A stretch of 64,000 nucleotides of DNA from Rhizobium sp. AC27/96 (GCF_001692325.1 NZ_LXKN01000010.1:62001-126000), one strand, 5' to 3'. Shown: positions 52,101 through 62,394, counted from the stretch's first letter. Notes: generated by a model from the letters alone, not told the origin. Numbers and translations are program-made.

Positions 52101-52698
52101 CATAGGCAAAAGCCTGCGCCAGTTCGGCATCGCCCTGCGGCGTCGCGGATGCCAATAGCGCCCGCCGTGCATCGTCGAGCAGGGTCGCAGCCGCACGGTC
52201 GTCAAGAACGGAGAAGTGCCCGGCGACATTTGCCTCGAGCGGGAACTGATGCAGCAAGGCCTCGCAAAAGGCATGGATCGTCTGGATTTTCAGTCCGCCC
52301 GGGGTCTCCAGCGCCTTGGCAAAAAGCCGGCGGGCCTCGGCAAGCTTGAAGATATCCGGCTCTTTGCCTTCGATATCGGCAATGCGCTTTTTCAGCTCCT
52401 CGTCCGGCATCGTCGCCCAGGCGGCCAGGCGGTCGAAGACACGGTTCGACATTTCGGAGGCAGCGGCCTTGGTATAGGTGAGGCAGAGAATGGCCGAGGG
52501 CCGCGCACCGGCCAAGAGCAGGCGGATGACGCGCTGGGTCAGCACATGCGTCTTGCCCGAACCGGCATTGGCCGAGACCCAGGCCGAGCGTTCGGGATCC
52601 GAGGCGATGGATTGCTGGATCGTCGTCCAGCTGATCCAGACGCCGGGATCGTCGCTGTCGGGCAGGCCCAATGGTTCGCTGGCGGAAAGCTCACTCAT
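49132..52698 (-). CDS. addA: Double-strand break repair helicase AddA
   Basis: 1188 residues from the ATG at 52698. UvrD/Rep superfamily 1 helicase: Walker A WVSANAGSGKTHVLTQRVIRLLL, the DEAQDTSPIQWSVI motif, GDEKQSIYSFQGARPERF, MTVHASKGLEAPIVFLVD and RRLLYVGMTRAADRLIICG, then a C-terminal RecB-family nuclease domain with DYKTNRVPP. With AddB it processes double-strand breaks for RecA loading; alphaproteobacteria use this complex in place of RecBCD. Overlaps addB by 8 nt. An in-frame start 75 nt upstream would run further into addB and lacks support. Confidence 0.96.
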   Translation of the reverse strand: MSELSASEPLGLPDSDDPGVWISWTTIQQSIASDPERSAWVSANAGSGKTHVLTQRVIRLLLAGARPSAILCLTYTKAAASEMSNRVFDRLAAWATMPDEELKKRIADIEGKEPDIFKLAEARRLFAKALETPGGLKIQTIHAFCEALLHQFPLEANVAGHFSVLDDRAAATLLDDARRALLASATPQGDAELAQAFAYVLDLGDESGLETLLGDIVANRNAIRRFTEAAGRQGGLEASLLARLSLSATDTETGIAGQYWPLPGLSGATLELYLTLADQKGGAKAQEIAYALRLAKREADPITRADILEKVMLTAKGEPKSDSQFFVKAMLADAPALADAVAEARAHVVACRDRLKLVRMYRATRAALTLADRLNRDYEELKKRRSQLDFEDLITRTADLLTKKGVGPWIHYKLDKGIDHILVDEAQDTSPIQWSVIQSLAEDFFSGESARPTLRTIFAVGDEKQSIYSFQGARPERFSEESDRTRRRVDASGLKFSSVRLPLSFRSTADVLGAVDHVFTSPENAKGLSAVDEPVVHRSSRIGHPGAVDLWEMIAPEPAAKEEDWTAPFDLTPESAPPAILARRMAQTIGNLVGRETIIEKGKTRFIEAGDILVLVRKRDSFVNALTRALKRRGNIPVAGADRLVLTSHIAIQDLLALGRFLLLPKDDLSLCALLKSPLFDLTEEDVFAVAAYRDDGQSVWSHLLRFAEDGHGRFQFAADRLKTFLALSKSLAVHDFYARVLGSFGGRRQFLARLGTEVSDILDEFLTFALDHETSGLPGLQSFISTLELEAPTVKREQDKGRNEVRIMTVHASKGLEAPIVFLVDGGGKAFTHTHLPKMRLIETGKEQIPLPVWVPVSALANSLTQADTARLQSLAEEEYRRLLYVGMTRAADRLIICGYRGIRENSDTWHAMISAALRGDEQHCTLKTFSGPDGDWQGLSWRVAQVKLDFETMPEPEKLTKRVSLPAGLSQPLPPQRNLPRPLSPSGVGTVIDDEADNLLVTSALFGEKAKSDRALQKGRFIHRMLQTLPDIAPEERADAARRYAERAARFWPQAEREALVGSVMALLSHPDLQGTFSAHAQAEVSIMGTLKLGGQSYAVSGRIDRLAVLEDRVVILDYKTNRVPPGSENAIPFAHRAQLAIYRSILSPLYPGKRIDCLLVYTEGASIYTLSDDTLASALVELQTK

Positions 52699-55600
52699 CG
52701 CCGCCGCCCTCTTGCTCGGTCTCCGCCGTCGACCATTCGGAAACGCGGGCAAGGTGATCGTAGTCACCGCCATATTCGAACTGCTGGGTGGGGATCAGCC
52801 GCGAGGAAAAGCCCTTCTCGCCGGATTGCAGCAGCGAAACGAATTTGACCAGCTGATCCATCGACTCCTGCACCAGATCCAAAGCCGACTTCGTTTCCGT
52901 CTTGCCGCCACGCGTCGAATGCTCGTTGTTGACCTGATCGACCTTGAAGCGATCGCCGGGCCGCAGCCGGACATAGAGCAGGTTTTCAGGCATCAGCGTG
53001 CCGATATTGCGGAAAGCGCCTTGCTTCAGCGCATAAGCCTCCAGCGCCAGTTGCGGGTCGAGCAGCGCACGTGCCTGTGGCGGCGAGGGATTGTAGCCGG
53101 TCTTGTAGTCGATGATATCGGCCGCCTTGTCGCTCTTGATGTCGATGCGGTCGGCAACCCCGGTCAGCCTGATGCCGATCGGCTCGATTTCGACGCCAGC
53201 GGGCACTTCCGTCGCGGTCTTGCGAACCTCCGGCCGTCGTTCCGCTTCCCAGACGAGAAAGGCTCGAGCCACCTCGCGGAAACGTGGCCGCCAGACGCCG
53301 TCGATATGATCGGGCAATTGCGCGGCATCGAAGAGCTCCGCGATGATGCGATCCATGGCCAGCGTCGCATCCGGCGTACCGGCGATGTGTCCCTCACGGA
53401 CGAAACGGTCGATGATCTTGTGATAGAGCGTGCCGCGCTCGGCCGGGCCGGGATCGCGATTGAACGGATCGACTGGATCGAGCCGCAGCACACGCCGCGC
53501 ATAGATGGCATAGGGGTCGCGGCGAAGGCGTCCCACCTCGCTGAAGGAATAGCTCTTCGGCTGCAGCTCGGCTGGTGGCCGTGGGGCCGGGCGCAGCGCA
53601 GGCGCCTGATTGTCGCCTTCGTCGATCATGGCAGCCCAGTGGCGATACTGATCGCCGCGCTCCCTCATGGCGTCTTCGAGTTCCTCGCCGCCAAGCGCGA
53701 TCAGCCGCTGCAGCCAGCGTGACGCCACAGTCGGCGTCGAACCCTGGCGCAGCGCCCGCGAATAGATGAGATCGCGCGTGCCGTTCGCCATTTCAAAATC
53801 GTGGGCGAGCTGGCCGATGCGCCGCTCGGGTGGCTCCAGTCCGATCTCGGTCTTCATAGTGCGGGAGATGAAGGGATTATTGGCCGTTTGCCCCGGCCAG
53901 GAACCTTCGTTCAGTGCGCCGAGGATCAGCGTATCGACGCTTTGCAGGCGTGCCTCCAGCGTGCCGAAGATGAAGAGGCGCGGATGGCTGAGCGCTCGCG
54001 GTTTTACCGCCTGCCCCACGCAGAGCGCCGCCATGATGTCAATCCATTGCGGCCCGTCCGCCTCGAGCTGGCCGTCAGTATCGATGACTTCCTTCAGCAG
54101 GCTGGCAAGCGTATCTCCGGCTTCCCCTGACCAGAGTGCTGCCAGATCACCGCGCTCGTCGATTGCTACGGCTTCAAGCGTCCGGCCGGTACGCTCGGCC
54201 CATTCCGAAAGGGTTGGAAGCCCCTCGACCGTCTGCAAGGAAAGCGCTGATGTAAGTGGTTCGCATGCCCTGGTGACCCGCCGCGCCAACTCGCGCGCAT
54301 GTTCGACGGATTCGGGTGGGAGCGATTTGCGCCACTGCGGCGCGTGGCGATCATTTGCCTGTTCGGCCAGCCTGGTATCGAGCAGCGCTTCCAATGTGCC
54401 GACATCGATGCTGGTGAGCCCGCCTCTGAGCGCCAGGATTTCCAGCGCATCGACGCCGGGCCGGTGCGTCTCCGGTGACATGCCGAAGCGTGCGAGGGGA
54501 TGCTTGAGCAGCGAGACGACGGCGACGGGATCGCCCGGGCGAAGCGTCGCCTCCAGCAGCAATTGCAGCAGCGTGCCTTGCGGCATTGCCGAAAGCGGCG
54601 TGCCGGCCGAATCGTCGGCGGTGATGCCGAAGCGGGCAAGCTCTGCGGTGACGCGCCTTGCGAGGTTGCGGTCGGGGGTGATCAAGGCGGCCTGGCTTTC
54701 GCCGCCATTGCGTCCCGGCTTCTCCAGCGCCAGCCGCAATGCAATAGCGATGGCCGTTGCTTCCTCGCGCTCGTTCGATGCCTCGATCAGCGAGACATCG
54801 GCGAAGGCCTCGTCAATTGCGTCGGGAGCAAGGGTCTTGCGCCAGCTTCCCCAGCCGCTCGTCGCCTTGGCCGGCGCCAGGGCGCGCGACAGGATCTGCG
54901 CACGCATCTGCATAGCCTCCGTTGTCTCAGCAACGGTTTCGACATCATCGCGGGTCACCTGCAGGCGCTTCAGCAGCAGCGAGAGGCCATATTGCGGATG
55001 GCTGCGGGTGGTCGGGTCCGATCTTTCGCCGATGGCCGTTTCCGGCGCCACGAGCTGCCAATCCTCTTCCGGCATCGAAAGATCGAGCCCCGGCAGGACG
55101 ATCACACCCTGCGGCAGTGCGGCGACAGCCGCGATCAGCTCCGCCGTTGCCGGCACCGAACCGGTCGAACCTGCAATAATGACAGGGCCCGGATGCTGCA
55201 TGGCGCCGATCCGCAACGCTTCGGCGCGCAGAATGGCGTTGCGGTTGCGGGCAGGGGAGGATTTGCCGAGTTCTTCCAGCCGCGCCGGCCAGAAGGCGCT
55301 GGCGATCGCCAGGAATTCGGCCGTCAGCTGCCACCAGAGCGCATGTTCTTCGACGCTGAGATTGGCAAGCTCGCTCCAGTCCCGGTCCTCGGTTTCGATG
55401 GAATCGATGAGCTCGGCGAGATTGCGGGCCAGCCATATGGCATCGGCCGGGCTTGCCGGCGCCACGAGCGGCGAGTCGGAATGGATGTCGCGGACGATCT
55501 GCGGCAGCTTGTTGCGCCAGGCAAGGATCAAACGCGCCAGTTCCAGCAGCCGGGCAGTATTGGCAAGCGGTTGCGCCAGATCAGCCGTTTCCGGCAAGGC

Positions 55601-55882
55601 TTCCTCGAAATAACCGCTGTCGTCATCGGTCTCGCCGAGCGGGCGGATGACCGGCAGGATGGCGGAGCGGCCGCCGAGGAGATCGACGAATTCCGAGCGC
55701 AGCACGCGGACCGCGCGCCGTGTCGGCAGGAAGATGCTGACCTTGGCGAGCGACAGCGGATCGCTTGGGTCATGGTGGAAATGCTCGGTCAGCCGGCCGT
55801 CGCAGAGAGCGGCGGCAAGGGTCTTCAGGAAGGGCAGGCCCGCCGGGATCGTCAGAATGCGTTGCCGGTGCCCACCTGCCAT
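52691..55882 (-). CDS. addB: Double-strand break repair protein AddB
   Basis: 1063 residues from the ATG at 55882 (MAGGHRQRILTIPAGLPFL); a GTG at 55891 overlapping the upstream stop is the alternative. The helicase-like N-terminal region (KVSIFLPTRRAVRVLRSEFVDLLG; PVIIAGSTGSVPATAELIAAVA) has degenerate motifs, and the C-terminus carries a RecB-type nuclease domain (RLTGVADRIDIKSDKAADIIDYKTGYNPSPPQARALLDPQLALEAY). Alphaproteobacterial AddB type. Partner of AddA immediately downstream. Confidence 0.94.
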   Translation of the reverse strand: MAGGHRQRILTIPAGLPFLKTLAAALCDGRLTEHFHHDPSDPLSLAKVSIFLPTRRAVRVLRSEFVDLLGGRSAILPVIRPLGETDDDSGYFEEALPETADLAQPLANTARLLELARLILAWRNKLPQIVRDIHSDSPLVAPASPADAIWLARNLAELIDSIETEDRDWSELANLSVEEHALWWQLTAEFLAIASAFWPARLEELGKSSPARNRNAILRAEALRIGAMQHPGPVIIAGSTGSVPATAELIAAVAALPQGVIVLPGLDLSMPEEDWQLVAPETAIGERSDPTTRSHPQYGLSLLLKRLQVTRDDVETVAETTEAMQMRAQILSRALAPAKATSGWGSWRKTLAPDAIDEAFADVSLIEASNEREEATAIAIALRLALEKPGRNGGESQAALITPDRNLARRVTAELARFGITADDSAGTPLSAMPQGTLLQLLLEATLRPGDPVAVVSLLKHPLARFGMSPETHRPGVDALEILALRGGLTSIDVGTLEALLDTRLAEQANDRHAPQWRKSLPPESVEHARELARRVTRACEPLTSALSLQTVEGLPTLSEWAERTGRTLEAVAIDERGDLAALWSGEAGDTLASLLKEVIDTDGQLEADGPQWIDIMAALCVGQAVKPRALSHPRLFIFGTLEARLQSVDTLILGALNEGSWPGQTANNPFISRTMKTEIGLEPPERRIGQLAHDFEMANGTRDLIYSRALRQGSTPTVASRWLQRLIALGGEELEDAMRERGDQYRHWAAMIDEGDNQAPALRPAPRPPAELQPKSYSFSEVGRLRRDPYAIYARRVLRLDPVDPFNRDPGPAERGTLYHKIIDRFVREGHIAGTPDATLAMDRIIAELFDAAQLPDHIDGVWRPRFREVARAFLVWEAERRPEVRKTATEVPAGVEIEPIGIRLTGVADRIDIKSDKAADIIDYKTGYNPSPPQARALLDPQLALEAYALKQGAFRNIGTLMPENLLYVRLRPGDRFKVDQVNNEHSTRGGKTETKSALDLVQESMDQLVKFVSLLQSGEKGFSSRLIPTQQFEYGGDYDHLARVSEWSTAETEQEGGGDE

Positions 55883-55887
55883 GGGCC

Positions 55888-56619
55888 TCACGCAAACGCC
55901 CGGAAAGTCCGGATCGCTTCCTCCGCCTCGCCGACTGCCTCGGGCGTGCCCACCGTCAGCCAGTGGCCGTCGAGCATCGTGCCATAGAGGCGGTCGCGAG
56001 CGATCGCCTTGTCGAAGTAGATATTGATGTTGAAGGCGTCATCCGGCGCGTCGTCGAGGAGTGACGGGTTCATTGCAATGGCGCCTGCATAGACGACGCC
56101 ATTGTGCTGCGCGTCGCGATAGCGCCGGAGCCGACCGTCTTCCGCCATACTGAAATCGTTCTTGCCATTATGGCCAGTCGTCTTGTCCAGCTCGACGCAG
56201 AGCATGGCCATGTCCATGCGGGCGGCATCGTAGAATCCGGCTAAGCGCTCGAGGTTCGTCGGTGTGCCCGGCTTCTCGCCGATCCAGAACAGATCGGCAT
56301 TCATCACGAAAACCGGGTCGCGGCTCAACAGCTTGAAGCCTTTGACCAGCCCACCGCCATTGTTCATCAGTGCATCCCGCTCATCGGAGATCAGGATTTC
56401 AAGGCCGCGATAGCCACGCAGATGTGCCTCCATCTGGTCGGCATGATGATGCACGTTGACGACGGCCCGCTCGACACCGGCTTCCGCCAGCGCGTCCAGC
56501 GCATAATCGATCATCGGCTTGCCGGCGATTTTTACCAGCGGCTTCGGGATGGTATCGGTGATCGGCCGCATGCGGGTTCCGAGCCCCGCGGCCAATACCA
56601 TGGCTTGCTTGATGGTCAT
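55888..56619 (-). CDS. murU: MurU-like sugar-1-phosphate nucleotidyltransferase
   Basis: 243 residues from the ATG at 56619, preceded by GAGACGAA. Nucleotidyltransferase signature AMVLAAGLGTRMRPITDTIPKPLVKIAGKPMIDYALDAL, DRDPVFVMNADLFW-type metal site, and the C-terminal WLTVGTPEAVGEAE. Similar to Pseudomonas MurU (UMP transfer to N-acetylmuramate 1-phosphate) in the peptidoglycan-recycling salvage route. The adjacent AmgK-type kinase domain in the upstream gene supports this; a general NDP-sugar role is the alternative. Confidence 0.88.
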   Translation of the reverse strand: MTIKQAMVLAAGLGTRMRPITDTIPKPLVKIAGKPMIDYALDALAEAGVERAVVNVHHHADQMEAHLRGYRGLEILISDERDALMNNGGGLVKGFKLLSRDPVFVMNADLFWIGEKPGTPTNLERLAGFYDAARMDMAMLCVELDKTTGHNGKNDFSMAEDGRLRRYRDAQHNGVVYAGAIAMNPSLLDDAPDDAFNINIYFDKAIARDRLYGTMLDGHWLTVGTPEAVGEAEEAIRTFRAFA

Positions 56620-56695
56620 TTCGTCTCGAACTCGTGATTCGGTCGCTTGCTTTCCTTTAGCACAAGGCCGGAAAAACGTCGCCGGTGTTCGTTTT

Positions 56696-58207
56696 CTATG
56701 CCTGGCCGATGCCGGCTTTCTCGCACCATTCGCGCAAGGGGGCGAGGGCTTCATGCTCGAAGGCAATGGCGAGATAGGAAAGCGTGCGCGGCATGTGCTT
56801 GAGGTAGCCGGGCTTGCCGTCGCGTTGCAGCAGCCGCACCCAGAGGCCGGCGAGCTTGCAGTTGCGCTGCGCCGACATGATCGCCCAGCTTTTCAGGAAC
56901 TTCCCCTCATCGAAGCCGCCCTGGGCATGCCGAAGCGCAAGATAGTCCGACATCAGCTGATCGTGGAGATCGCGCTCGATCGTCACCCGCGCATCCTGCA
57001 CGAGCGAGGCGACATCATAGGAGGTCGGTCCGATCATCGCGTCCTGGAAATCGATGAGGCCGATGCGCTGGATATCTTCTTCCTGTGCTCGCCAGATGAT
57101 ATTCGGCGAATGCATGTCGCGCAGCAGCAGGTTCTTTTCCGTATCGTCAAGCTGATCGATCAGCCGGTCCCAGATCGCCAGATAATCGGCACGCTCTTCG
57201 TCGCTGGCTGGTGTGCCGCGCTTCCAGGGCAGGTGCCAGTCGAGAAGCAGCCGCGCTTCCATCTTCATGGCGGTCCGGTCGAAATCCGGAATGTGATGGG
57301 TATGATCCGGCGTCACCGGAATGTCGTGGGGGATGACAAGGCCGTGCAGATGCGCAAGGCACGCGACGCTGGCGCGATAGCGCTCGGCAATCGGCTTGCC
57401 ATGCTCGTCGAGCACGCCATCGGTACCGAGATCTTCTATCAGCAGGATGCCGAGGTCGTAGTCGGCCGCGAAAATTTCCGGGGTGGCAAAGCCGTTCTCA
57501 CGCAGGACGTTCGCTATTGCCACGAAGGGATAGGTGTCCCAGGCCAGATGCGCGACCTTCGGATAGGGCTTGCCGTCGAGCACAGGCGGCCCTTCCGGCA
57601 GGCGCGGCCAATCCATCAGGATGATGCGCTTGCCGCCGCCGTGCGGATAGAGGGATTCATAGGCGCGCAGCGAGGCATCGCCCGTGAGAAAGCGGCGATT
57701 GGCGCCCGCATAGCCGTTGGCATCGAGAAAAGCGCGAATCGCCAGCACGCGCTCGATCCTGGCCATTTGCTTGGCCGGTGCCGTAATCGTTGCTCGCCGT
57801 CCTTCGCCCTCGTGTTCCAGCTTGAGGTCGATGCGCTCCTTCGGCAGTTCGCTTTCCGCCATCTCGGGCCATTCGACAAGGCAGACGCCGGTCTGCAACG
57901 CCTCGTCAAAGCCGAGTTCCGCCAGTTCGCTGGCGTCGCCAAGGCGATAGAGGTCGAAATGCGAGACGGGGAAGCGCAGTTCGTAGGATTGCACGAGCGT
58001 GAAGGTCGGGCTTGGTACATCCAGTTCGGCATCGTCGGCCATGGCGCGCAGCAGCGCGCGTGCGAGCGATGATTTGCCGGCGCCAAGATCGCCTGAAAGC
58101 GCCAGACAATCGCCCAACTTCACCGCCAGCGCCAGATCTTCGCCAAGCTGGGCGGTGGCGGCGTCATCTGCGAGGAAGAGGGACAGGCTGAGGTCGGTTG
58201 CTGTCAT
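56696..58207 (-). CDS. tsaE: Fusion of TsaE (tRNA t6A ATPase) and AmgK-type sugar kinase (APH fold)
   Basis: 503 residues. Residues about 1-150 are Tsa[77 protein letters not shown] and VCLVEWPE. Residues about 160-503 are an aminoglycoside-phosphotransferase fold: [30 protein letters not shown] with the catalytic Asp, and [27 protein letters not shown], as in AmgK, which phosphorylates N-acetylmuramate at C1. TsaE is needed for t6A37 in ANN-decoding tRNAs. The ATG at 58207 overlaps the divL stop by 4 nt. The next gene is MurU-like, the partner of AmgK. Confidence 0.93.
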   Translation of the reverse strand: MTATDLSLSLFLADDAATAQLGEDLALAVKLGDCLALSGDLGAGKSSLARALLRAMADDAELDVPSPTFTLVQSYELRFPVSHFDLYRLGDASELAELGFDEALQTGVCLVEWPEMAESELPKERIDLKLEHEGEGRRATITAPAKQMARIERVLAIRAFLDANGYAGANRRFLTGDASLRAYESLYPHGGGKRIILMDWPRLPEGPPVLDGKPYPKVAHLAWDTYPFVAIANVLRENGFATPEIFAADYDLGILLIEDLGTDGVLDEHGKPIAERYRASVACLAHLHGLVIPHDIPVTPDHTHHIPDFDRTAMKMEARLLLDWHLPWKRGTPASDEERADYLAIWDRLIDQLDDTEKNLLLRDMHSPNIIWRAQEEDIQRIGLIDFQDAMIGPTSYDVASLVQDARVTIERDLHDQLMSDYLALRHAQGGFDEGKFLKSWAIMSAQRNCKLAGLWVRLLQRDGKPGYLKHMPRTLSYLAIAFEHEALAPLREWCEKAGIGQA

Positions 58208-60789
58208 TCTGCTGCGACGTAACGGGGTAGCTCGATGGAGGGGATCCGGCACGTGACCGTCGTTCCCTTGCCAGGCTGGCTCTCGATGGAGACCTCGCCC
58301 TCATGCAGGCTGACGAAGCTCTCGACTATGGAAAGGCCGAGGCCGGCGCCGCTGCGCTTGCCGCCCTTGCCGTTGGAGGCGAAGCGGTTGAAGACGGTAT
58401 TGATCAGATCTTCCGAAATGCCCGGGCCCTTGTCGGCAACCGAGAAGACGAAATCCGTGCCTTCGCGTCCGCACCGGAGCGCAATGGTGGATCCCTCGGG
58501 CGCAAAATTGGCGGCGTTGGTGAGAAGCTTGAGCAGGATCTGCTTCAGCCGCTGCTGGTCGGCAACGATCGAGCCGAGATGGCTGGGCACGGTGATTTCC
58601 AGCGTGACGCCGCTTTCCTGCAGCCGGTCGGCAATCTGCATCGACACTTCGTCGAGGAGATCACTGAGCACGATCTCGGAATAGTTCAGCCGCATGATGC
58701 CGGCATCGACGGTTGCAAGGTCGAGAATGTCGTTGACCAGCGTCAGCAGCACGGAGGAAGAGGTGGAGATATGGTCGATATATTCGGCCTGCCGATCGTT
58801 CAGCGTGCCGATACCCGGCGTCTTCAGAAGATCGGTGAAGCCGATGATGTTGGTGAGCGGCGAGCGCAGCTCGTAGGACACATGCTGGACGAAATCGTTC
58901 TTGAGTTCATCCGCTTTCAGCAGCGCGTCGTTCTTCTCGGTCAGTGCCCGTTCGGCGCGCACGCTGTCCGTCTTGTTGACGAAGGTCAGCATAGTCTGCG
59001 CATTCGGCAGCGGAATGACGGCGTAATCGAGAACGAGGTTCGAATAGAGCTCCAGCGTCCCTTGCGACGATGGCCGTTCGTCTTCAAAGCTGGTGATCTG
59101 CTCGGCAAATCGTTTCCAGCCGTCAGGCTGGTCATAGGAGGGCGCGCAGGCTTCGGCGAGCACCTGAATATGTGTGCCGGGCTTCGCCTGCGTCTCGGTG
59201 ATATTCCAGAGAATACGGAAGGCCGGGTTGGACAGGCGGATGCGGCCGTCAGGTCCGAAGACGGCAACACCTTCGGACAGATGGTCGATGGTCTCGCCCT
59301 GCACCTTGACCAGCGTGTTGTAGCGCGTTTCGAGATCGACCTGTTCGGTCAGGTTCTCGAACACCCAGGTAGCGCCGCCCTGCGGATGCGCCGTGGCAAA
59401 AACCCTCAAAATCTGGCCGTTGGGCAGGTGCCAGAGGTCGCTCTGCGTATCAAGCGCGCGGTAGACCGAGAGAACGCCGTCCTTCCAGGTCTTCCAATTG
59501 AGCTGCTCAGGCAATTTCTTGGCGCCGCGCAGCCGGTCGAGAAGCTCGCTATTATCTGGCCGCTTCTCGAGGAAGGCGATGTCGAGCTCCCAGAGCTGGA
59601 CGAAGGCCTGATTGTAGAATTGCAGACGCCGGTCGCCGTCGAAGATCGCGACAGGCGTCGCCAGGTGATCGAGGGTTTCGGCATGGCTCTTCAGCGTGCG
59701 GGCCAGCTCGGCGCGAACCGATTCCGCCTCGGAAACATCTATGGCGATGCCGGCGGAGCCGTTTGGAGATTTGACGTTGACGACGTCGAAGAAGGTTCTG
59801 TTGCCGCGCACAACAGTCGAAATCTTGTCGTGGAAGGGCGATTCCGGCGTGGTGGAGGCGCGAATGCGCTCGCGGGCGACGGTCGTCAGGAATTCGCGCT
59901 CTTCGCGAATGGCTTCATCGGTCGAAACGGCCTCGACCGCTTCGCTGTAGGCCTGATTGATCCAGGTGAGCTTGCCGTCCGCATCGCGCTGCCAGACCGG
60001 TAGGTCGATGGCGTCGAGCAGGTTCTGGAAGGCCGAGATCGAGGTCATAAGCCGGTCGCGCTCGATCTTCAGCTCCGCCAGTTCGGCGCGCAGATTGTTG
60101 AGCGCGATGAAGCGGACGAAGGCGCGGCCGCCGGAGATGCGGCCCTGCGCTTCCAGGATTTCGTCGCGATTGGTCTCGACCACCATGTCGAAACTCTGGC
60201 CGCTGCCACGCAGCTTGTCGATCGCCTTGTCGAGCTCGCCGGCCGACCATGATTTCAGCCAGCGCCCGAAGGCGAGGAATTCATTGTCCTGAGGAGCACC
60301 GGTTTCGACTGGAAGCTGGCCGAGCAGTTCCGGGCGTGCGTTCTGGCCGTCCCAGATGACGATGCGGCGGTTCTTGTCGGCGATCAAGGCCTGGTACTGC
60401 GAGATGCGTTGATTGGCATCGGAGAGCGCCGTGCGGATCTCGCGGCTTTCGCTCTCCAGATTGCCGCGTTGCCGGACCATCCACACGGTCGACAGCAGTG
60501 CGGCGGAAATGACGCCGATGATGATGGAGAAGACGGCCATTTCGGAAGAGGTGAACAGGCGCACGGTCGTCTGTGTCGCGGCATCGCTCTGGGCCAGTAC
60601 GGGACCTGCCAGACCGGTGACAAGGCCGCCGAAAACACTGAGCCGTAGCAGACGGGTCAGCGAGGCCAGCCGACCCTTGTCATTTCCTCGTTTCGTCCGC
60701 GGTAAAAACATATATGCACCGCCCCGCTGCAGCCGCGCCGCCGTTTTGCGTAGCGCTGGCTGATGCAGGTTGTCTTCCCCTTCAGACAT
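58204..60789 (-). CDS. divL: DivL-type PAS sensor kinase with Tyr in place of the phosphorylatable His
   Basis: 861 residues from the ATG at 60789; a TTG at 60831 is an alternative. Two hydrophobic segments (about 49-66 and 81-103), three or more PAS-like domains (about 250-620; for example [86 protein letters not shown]), then a DHp helix with [23 protein letters not shown] and a HATPase domain ([29 protein letters not shown]). The H-box has Tyr639 where kinases have His, as in Caulobacter DivL, a regulator of the CckA-CtrA phosphorelay. First gene of the divL-tsaE/amgK-murU-addB-addA run. Confidence 0.92.
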   Translation of the reverse strand: MSEGEDNLHQPALRKTAARLQRGGAYMFLPRTKRGNDKGRLASLTRLLRLSVFGGLVTGLAGPVLAQSDAATQTTVRLFTSSEMAVFSIIIGVISAALLSTVWMVRQRGNLESESREIRTALSDANQRISQYQALIADKNRRIVIWDGQNARPELLGQLPVETGAPQDNEFLAFGRWLKSWSAGELDKAIDKLRGSGQSFDMVVETNRDEILEAQGRISGGRAFVRFIALNNLRAELAELKIERDRLMTSISAFQNLLDAIDLPVWQRDADGKLTWINQAYSEAVEAVSTDEAIREEREFLTTVARERIRASTTPESPFHDKISTVVRGNRTFFDVVNVKSPNGSAGIAIDVSEAESVRAELARTLKSHAETLDHLATPVAIFDGDRRLQFYNQAFVQLWELDIAFLEKRPDNSELLDRLRGAKKLPEQLNWKTWKDGVLSVYRALDTQSDLWHLPNGQILRVFATAHPQGGATWVFENLTEQVDLETRYNTLVKVQGETIDHLSEGVAVFGPDGRIRLSNPAFRILWNITETQAKPGTHIQVLAEACAPSYDQPDGWKRFAEQITSFEDERPSSQGTLELYSNLVLDYAVIPLPNAQTMLTFVNKTDSVRAERALTEKNDALLKADELKNDFVQHVSYELRSPLTNIIGFTDLLKTPGIGTLNDRQAEYIDHISTSSSVLLTLVNDILDLATVDAGIMRLNYSEIVLSDLLDEVSMQIADRLQESGVTLEITVPSHLGSIVADQQRLKQILLKLLTNAANFAPEGSTIALRCGREGTDFVFSVADKGPGISEDLINTVFNRFASNGKGGKRSGAGLGLSIVESFVSLHEGEVSIESQPGKGTTVTCRIPSIELPRYVAAE

Positions 60790-60928
60790 AAGAGGTTTGT
60801 CTCCGTCCTTTAATGTGCCGCATCCTGACAAGACATCCCATTTTCATGGCTCCGGGCACGCCCGGTTCGTCACGAATCAAGTTCAAAAACAATACTGCCT
60901 AAGGGAATCTGCGGGAAGGGAGCTGGCT

Positions 60929-60963
60929 AAAAAATAAGCCCCGGCATTTGTCAATGCCGGGGC
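60929..60963 (-). terminator. Rho-independent terminator of ahcY
   Basis: On the minus strand an 11-bp stem GCCCCGGCATT/AATGCCGGGGC with a 4-base loop is followed by TATTTTTT, 31 bp downstream of the ahcY stop. Confidence 0.92.
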
Positions 60964-60993
60964 CACAAGATGTTGTGGATATAGATCCGAAAA

Positions 60994-62394
60994 TTAGTAT
61001 CTGTAGTGGTCCGACTTGAAAGGACCTTGCGCCGTCACGCCGATATACGCAGCCTGCTCATCGGAAAGCTCGGTCAATTTTACGCCAAGCTTGGCCAGAT
61101 GCAGGCGAGCGACCTTTTCGTCGAGGTGCTTCGGCAGCACGTAGACCTGGTTCTGGTAGTGGCCGGGCTTGGTGAAAAGCTCGATCTGCGCCAGCGTCTG
61201 GTTGGTGAACGAAGCCGACATCACGAAGGACGGGTGACCGGTGGCGTTGCCGAGGTTCAGCAGGCGGCCTTCCGAAAGCAGGATGATGCGGTTGCCCTTG
61301 GCAAACTCGACCATGTCGACCTGCGGCTTGATGTTCGTCCACTTCAGGTTACGCAGAGCGGCAACCTGAATTTCATTGTCGAAGTGGCCGATGTTGCCGA
61401 CGATCGCCATGTCCTTCATCGCGCGCATGTGATCGATGCGGATGACGTCCTTGTTGCCGGTCGTGGAGATGAAGATGTCGGCGCTTCCGACGACGTCTTC
61501 CAGCTGAACGACTTCATAGCCGTCCATCGCAGCCTGGAGTGCGCAGATCGGGTCGACTTCCGTGACCTTGACGCGGGCGCCGGCGCCGGAAAGCGAAGCG
61601 GCAGAACCCTTGCCGACGTCGCCATAACCGCAGACGACGGCGACCTTGCCGGCCATCATGACGTCGGTGGCGCGGCGGATACCGTCAACCAGCGATTCCT
61701 TGCAGCCGTATTTGTTGTCGAACTTCGACTTGGTGACGCTGTCGTTGACGTTGATGGCCGGGAAGGGCAGCAGGCCCTTCTGGCTGAGCTGGTACAGGCG
61801 GTTGACGCCCGTGGTGGTTTCTTCGGTCACGCCCTTGATGGCGTCGCGCTGCTTGGTGAACCAGCCGGGCGATGCCTGAAGGCGCTTCTTGATCTGTGCG
61901 AAGAGGATTTCCTCTTCTTCCGAATGCGGATGGGAGAGCACGTCTTCACCAGCTTCAGCGCGGGCGCCGAGCAGGATGTACATCGTGGCATCGCCGCCAT
62001 CGTCGAGGATCATGTTGGAAAGGCCGCCATCAGCCCACTGGAAGATCTTGTCGGTGTAGATCCAGTAGTCTTCGAGGCTTTCGCCCTTGACGGCATAGAC
62101 CGGGATGCCGGAAGCGGCGATCGCGGCGGCAGCGTGATCCTGGGTCGAGAAGATGTTGCAGGATGCCCAACGGATATCGGCGCCGAGCGCAGCCAGCGTC
62201 TCGATGAGAACGGCTGTCTGGATCGTCATGTGCAGCGAGCCGGTGATGCGTGCGCCCTTCAGCGGCTGTGCTTCGCCGAATTCGGCGCGGCAGGCCATCA
62301 GGCCCGGCATCTCGGTTTCGGCGATGGTGATTTCCTTGCGGCCGAAGTCGGCAAGGCCGATATCCGCGACGACGTAGTCCTTTTCAGTGCTCAT
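60994..62394 (-). CDS. ahcY: Adenosylhomocysteinase (S-adenosyl-L-homocysteine hydrolase)
   Basis: 466 residues from the ATG at 62394, preceded by TGGAGAT; the frame extends 123 nt upstream but that part is not conserved. Signatures: [40 protein letters not shown], the NAD-binding [18 protein letters not shown], and C-terminal SDHYRY. Splits SAH to adenosine and homocysteine, relieving inhibition of methyltransferases. It is separated from ptsH by a gap containing a nested palindrome. Confidence 0.98.
   Translation of the reverse strand: MSTEKDYVVADIGLADFGRKEITIAETEMPGLMACRAEFGEAQPLKGARITGSLHMTIQTAVLIETLAALGADIRWASCNIFSTQDHAAAAIAASGIPVYAVKGESLEDYWIYTDKIFQWADGGLSNMILDDGGDATMYILLGARAEAGEDVLSHPHSEEEEILFAQIKKRLQASPGWFTKQRDAIKGVTEETTTGVNRLYQLSQKGLLPFPAINVNDSVTKSKFDNKYGCKESLVDGIRRATDVMMAGKVAVVCGYGDVGKGSAASLSGAGARVKVTEVDPICALQAAMDGYEVVQLEDVVGSADIFISTTGNKDVIRIDHMRAMKDMAIVGNIGHFDNEIQVAALRNLKWTNIKPQVDMVEFAKGNRIILLSEGRLLNLGNATGHPSFVMSASFTNQTLAQIELFTKPGHYQNQVYVLPKHLDEKVARLHLAKLGVKLTELSDEQAAYIGVTAQGPFKSDHYRY

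Noticed and set aside
53766..55613. Long plus-strand open frame (615 codons), serine- and arginine-rich
   Set aside because: Antisense to addB; low-complexity composition and no domain.
58250..58256. CACGTGA core near the end of divL as a parS site
   Set aside because: Flanking bases do not match TGTTTCACGTGAAACA.
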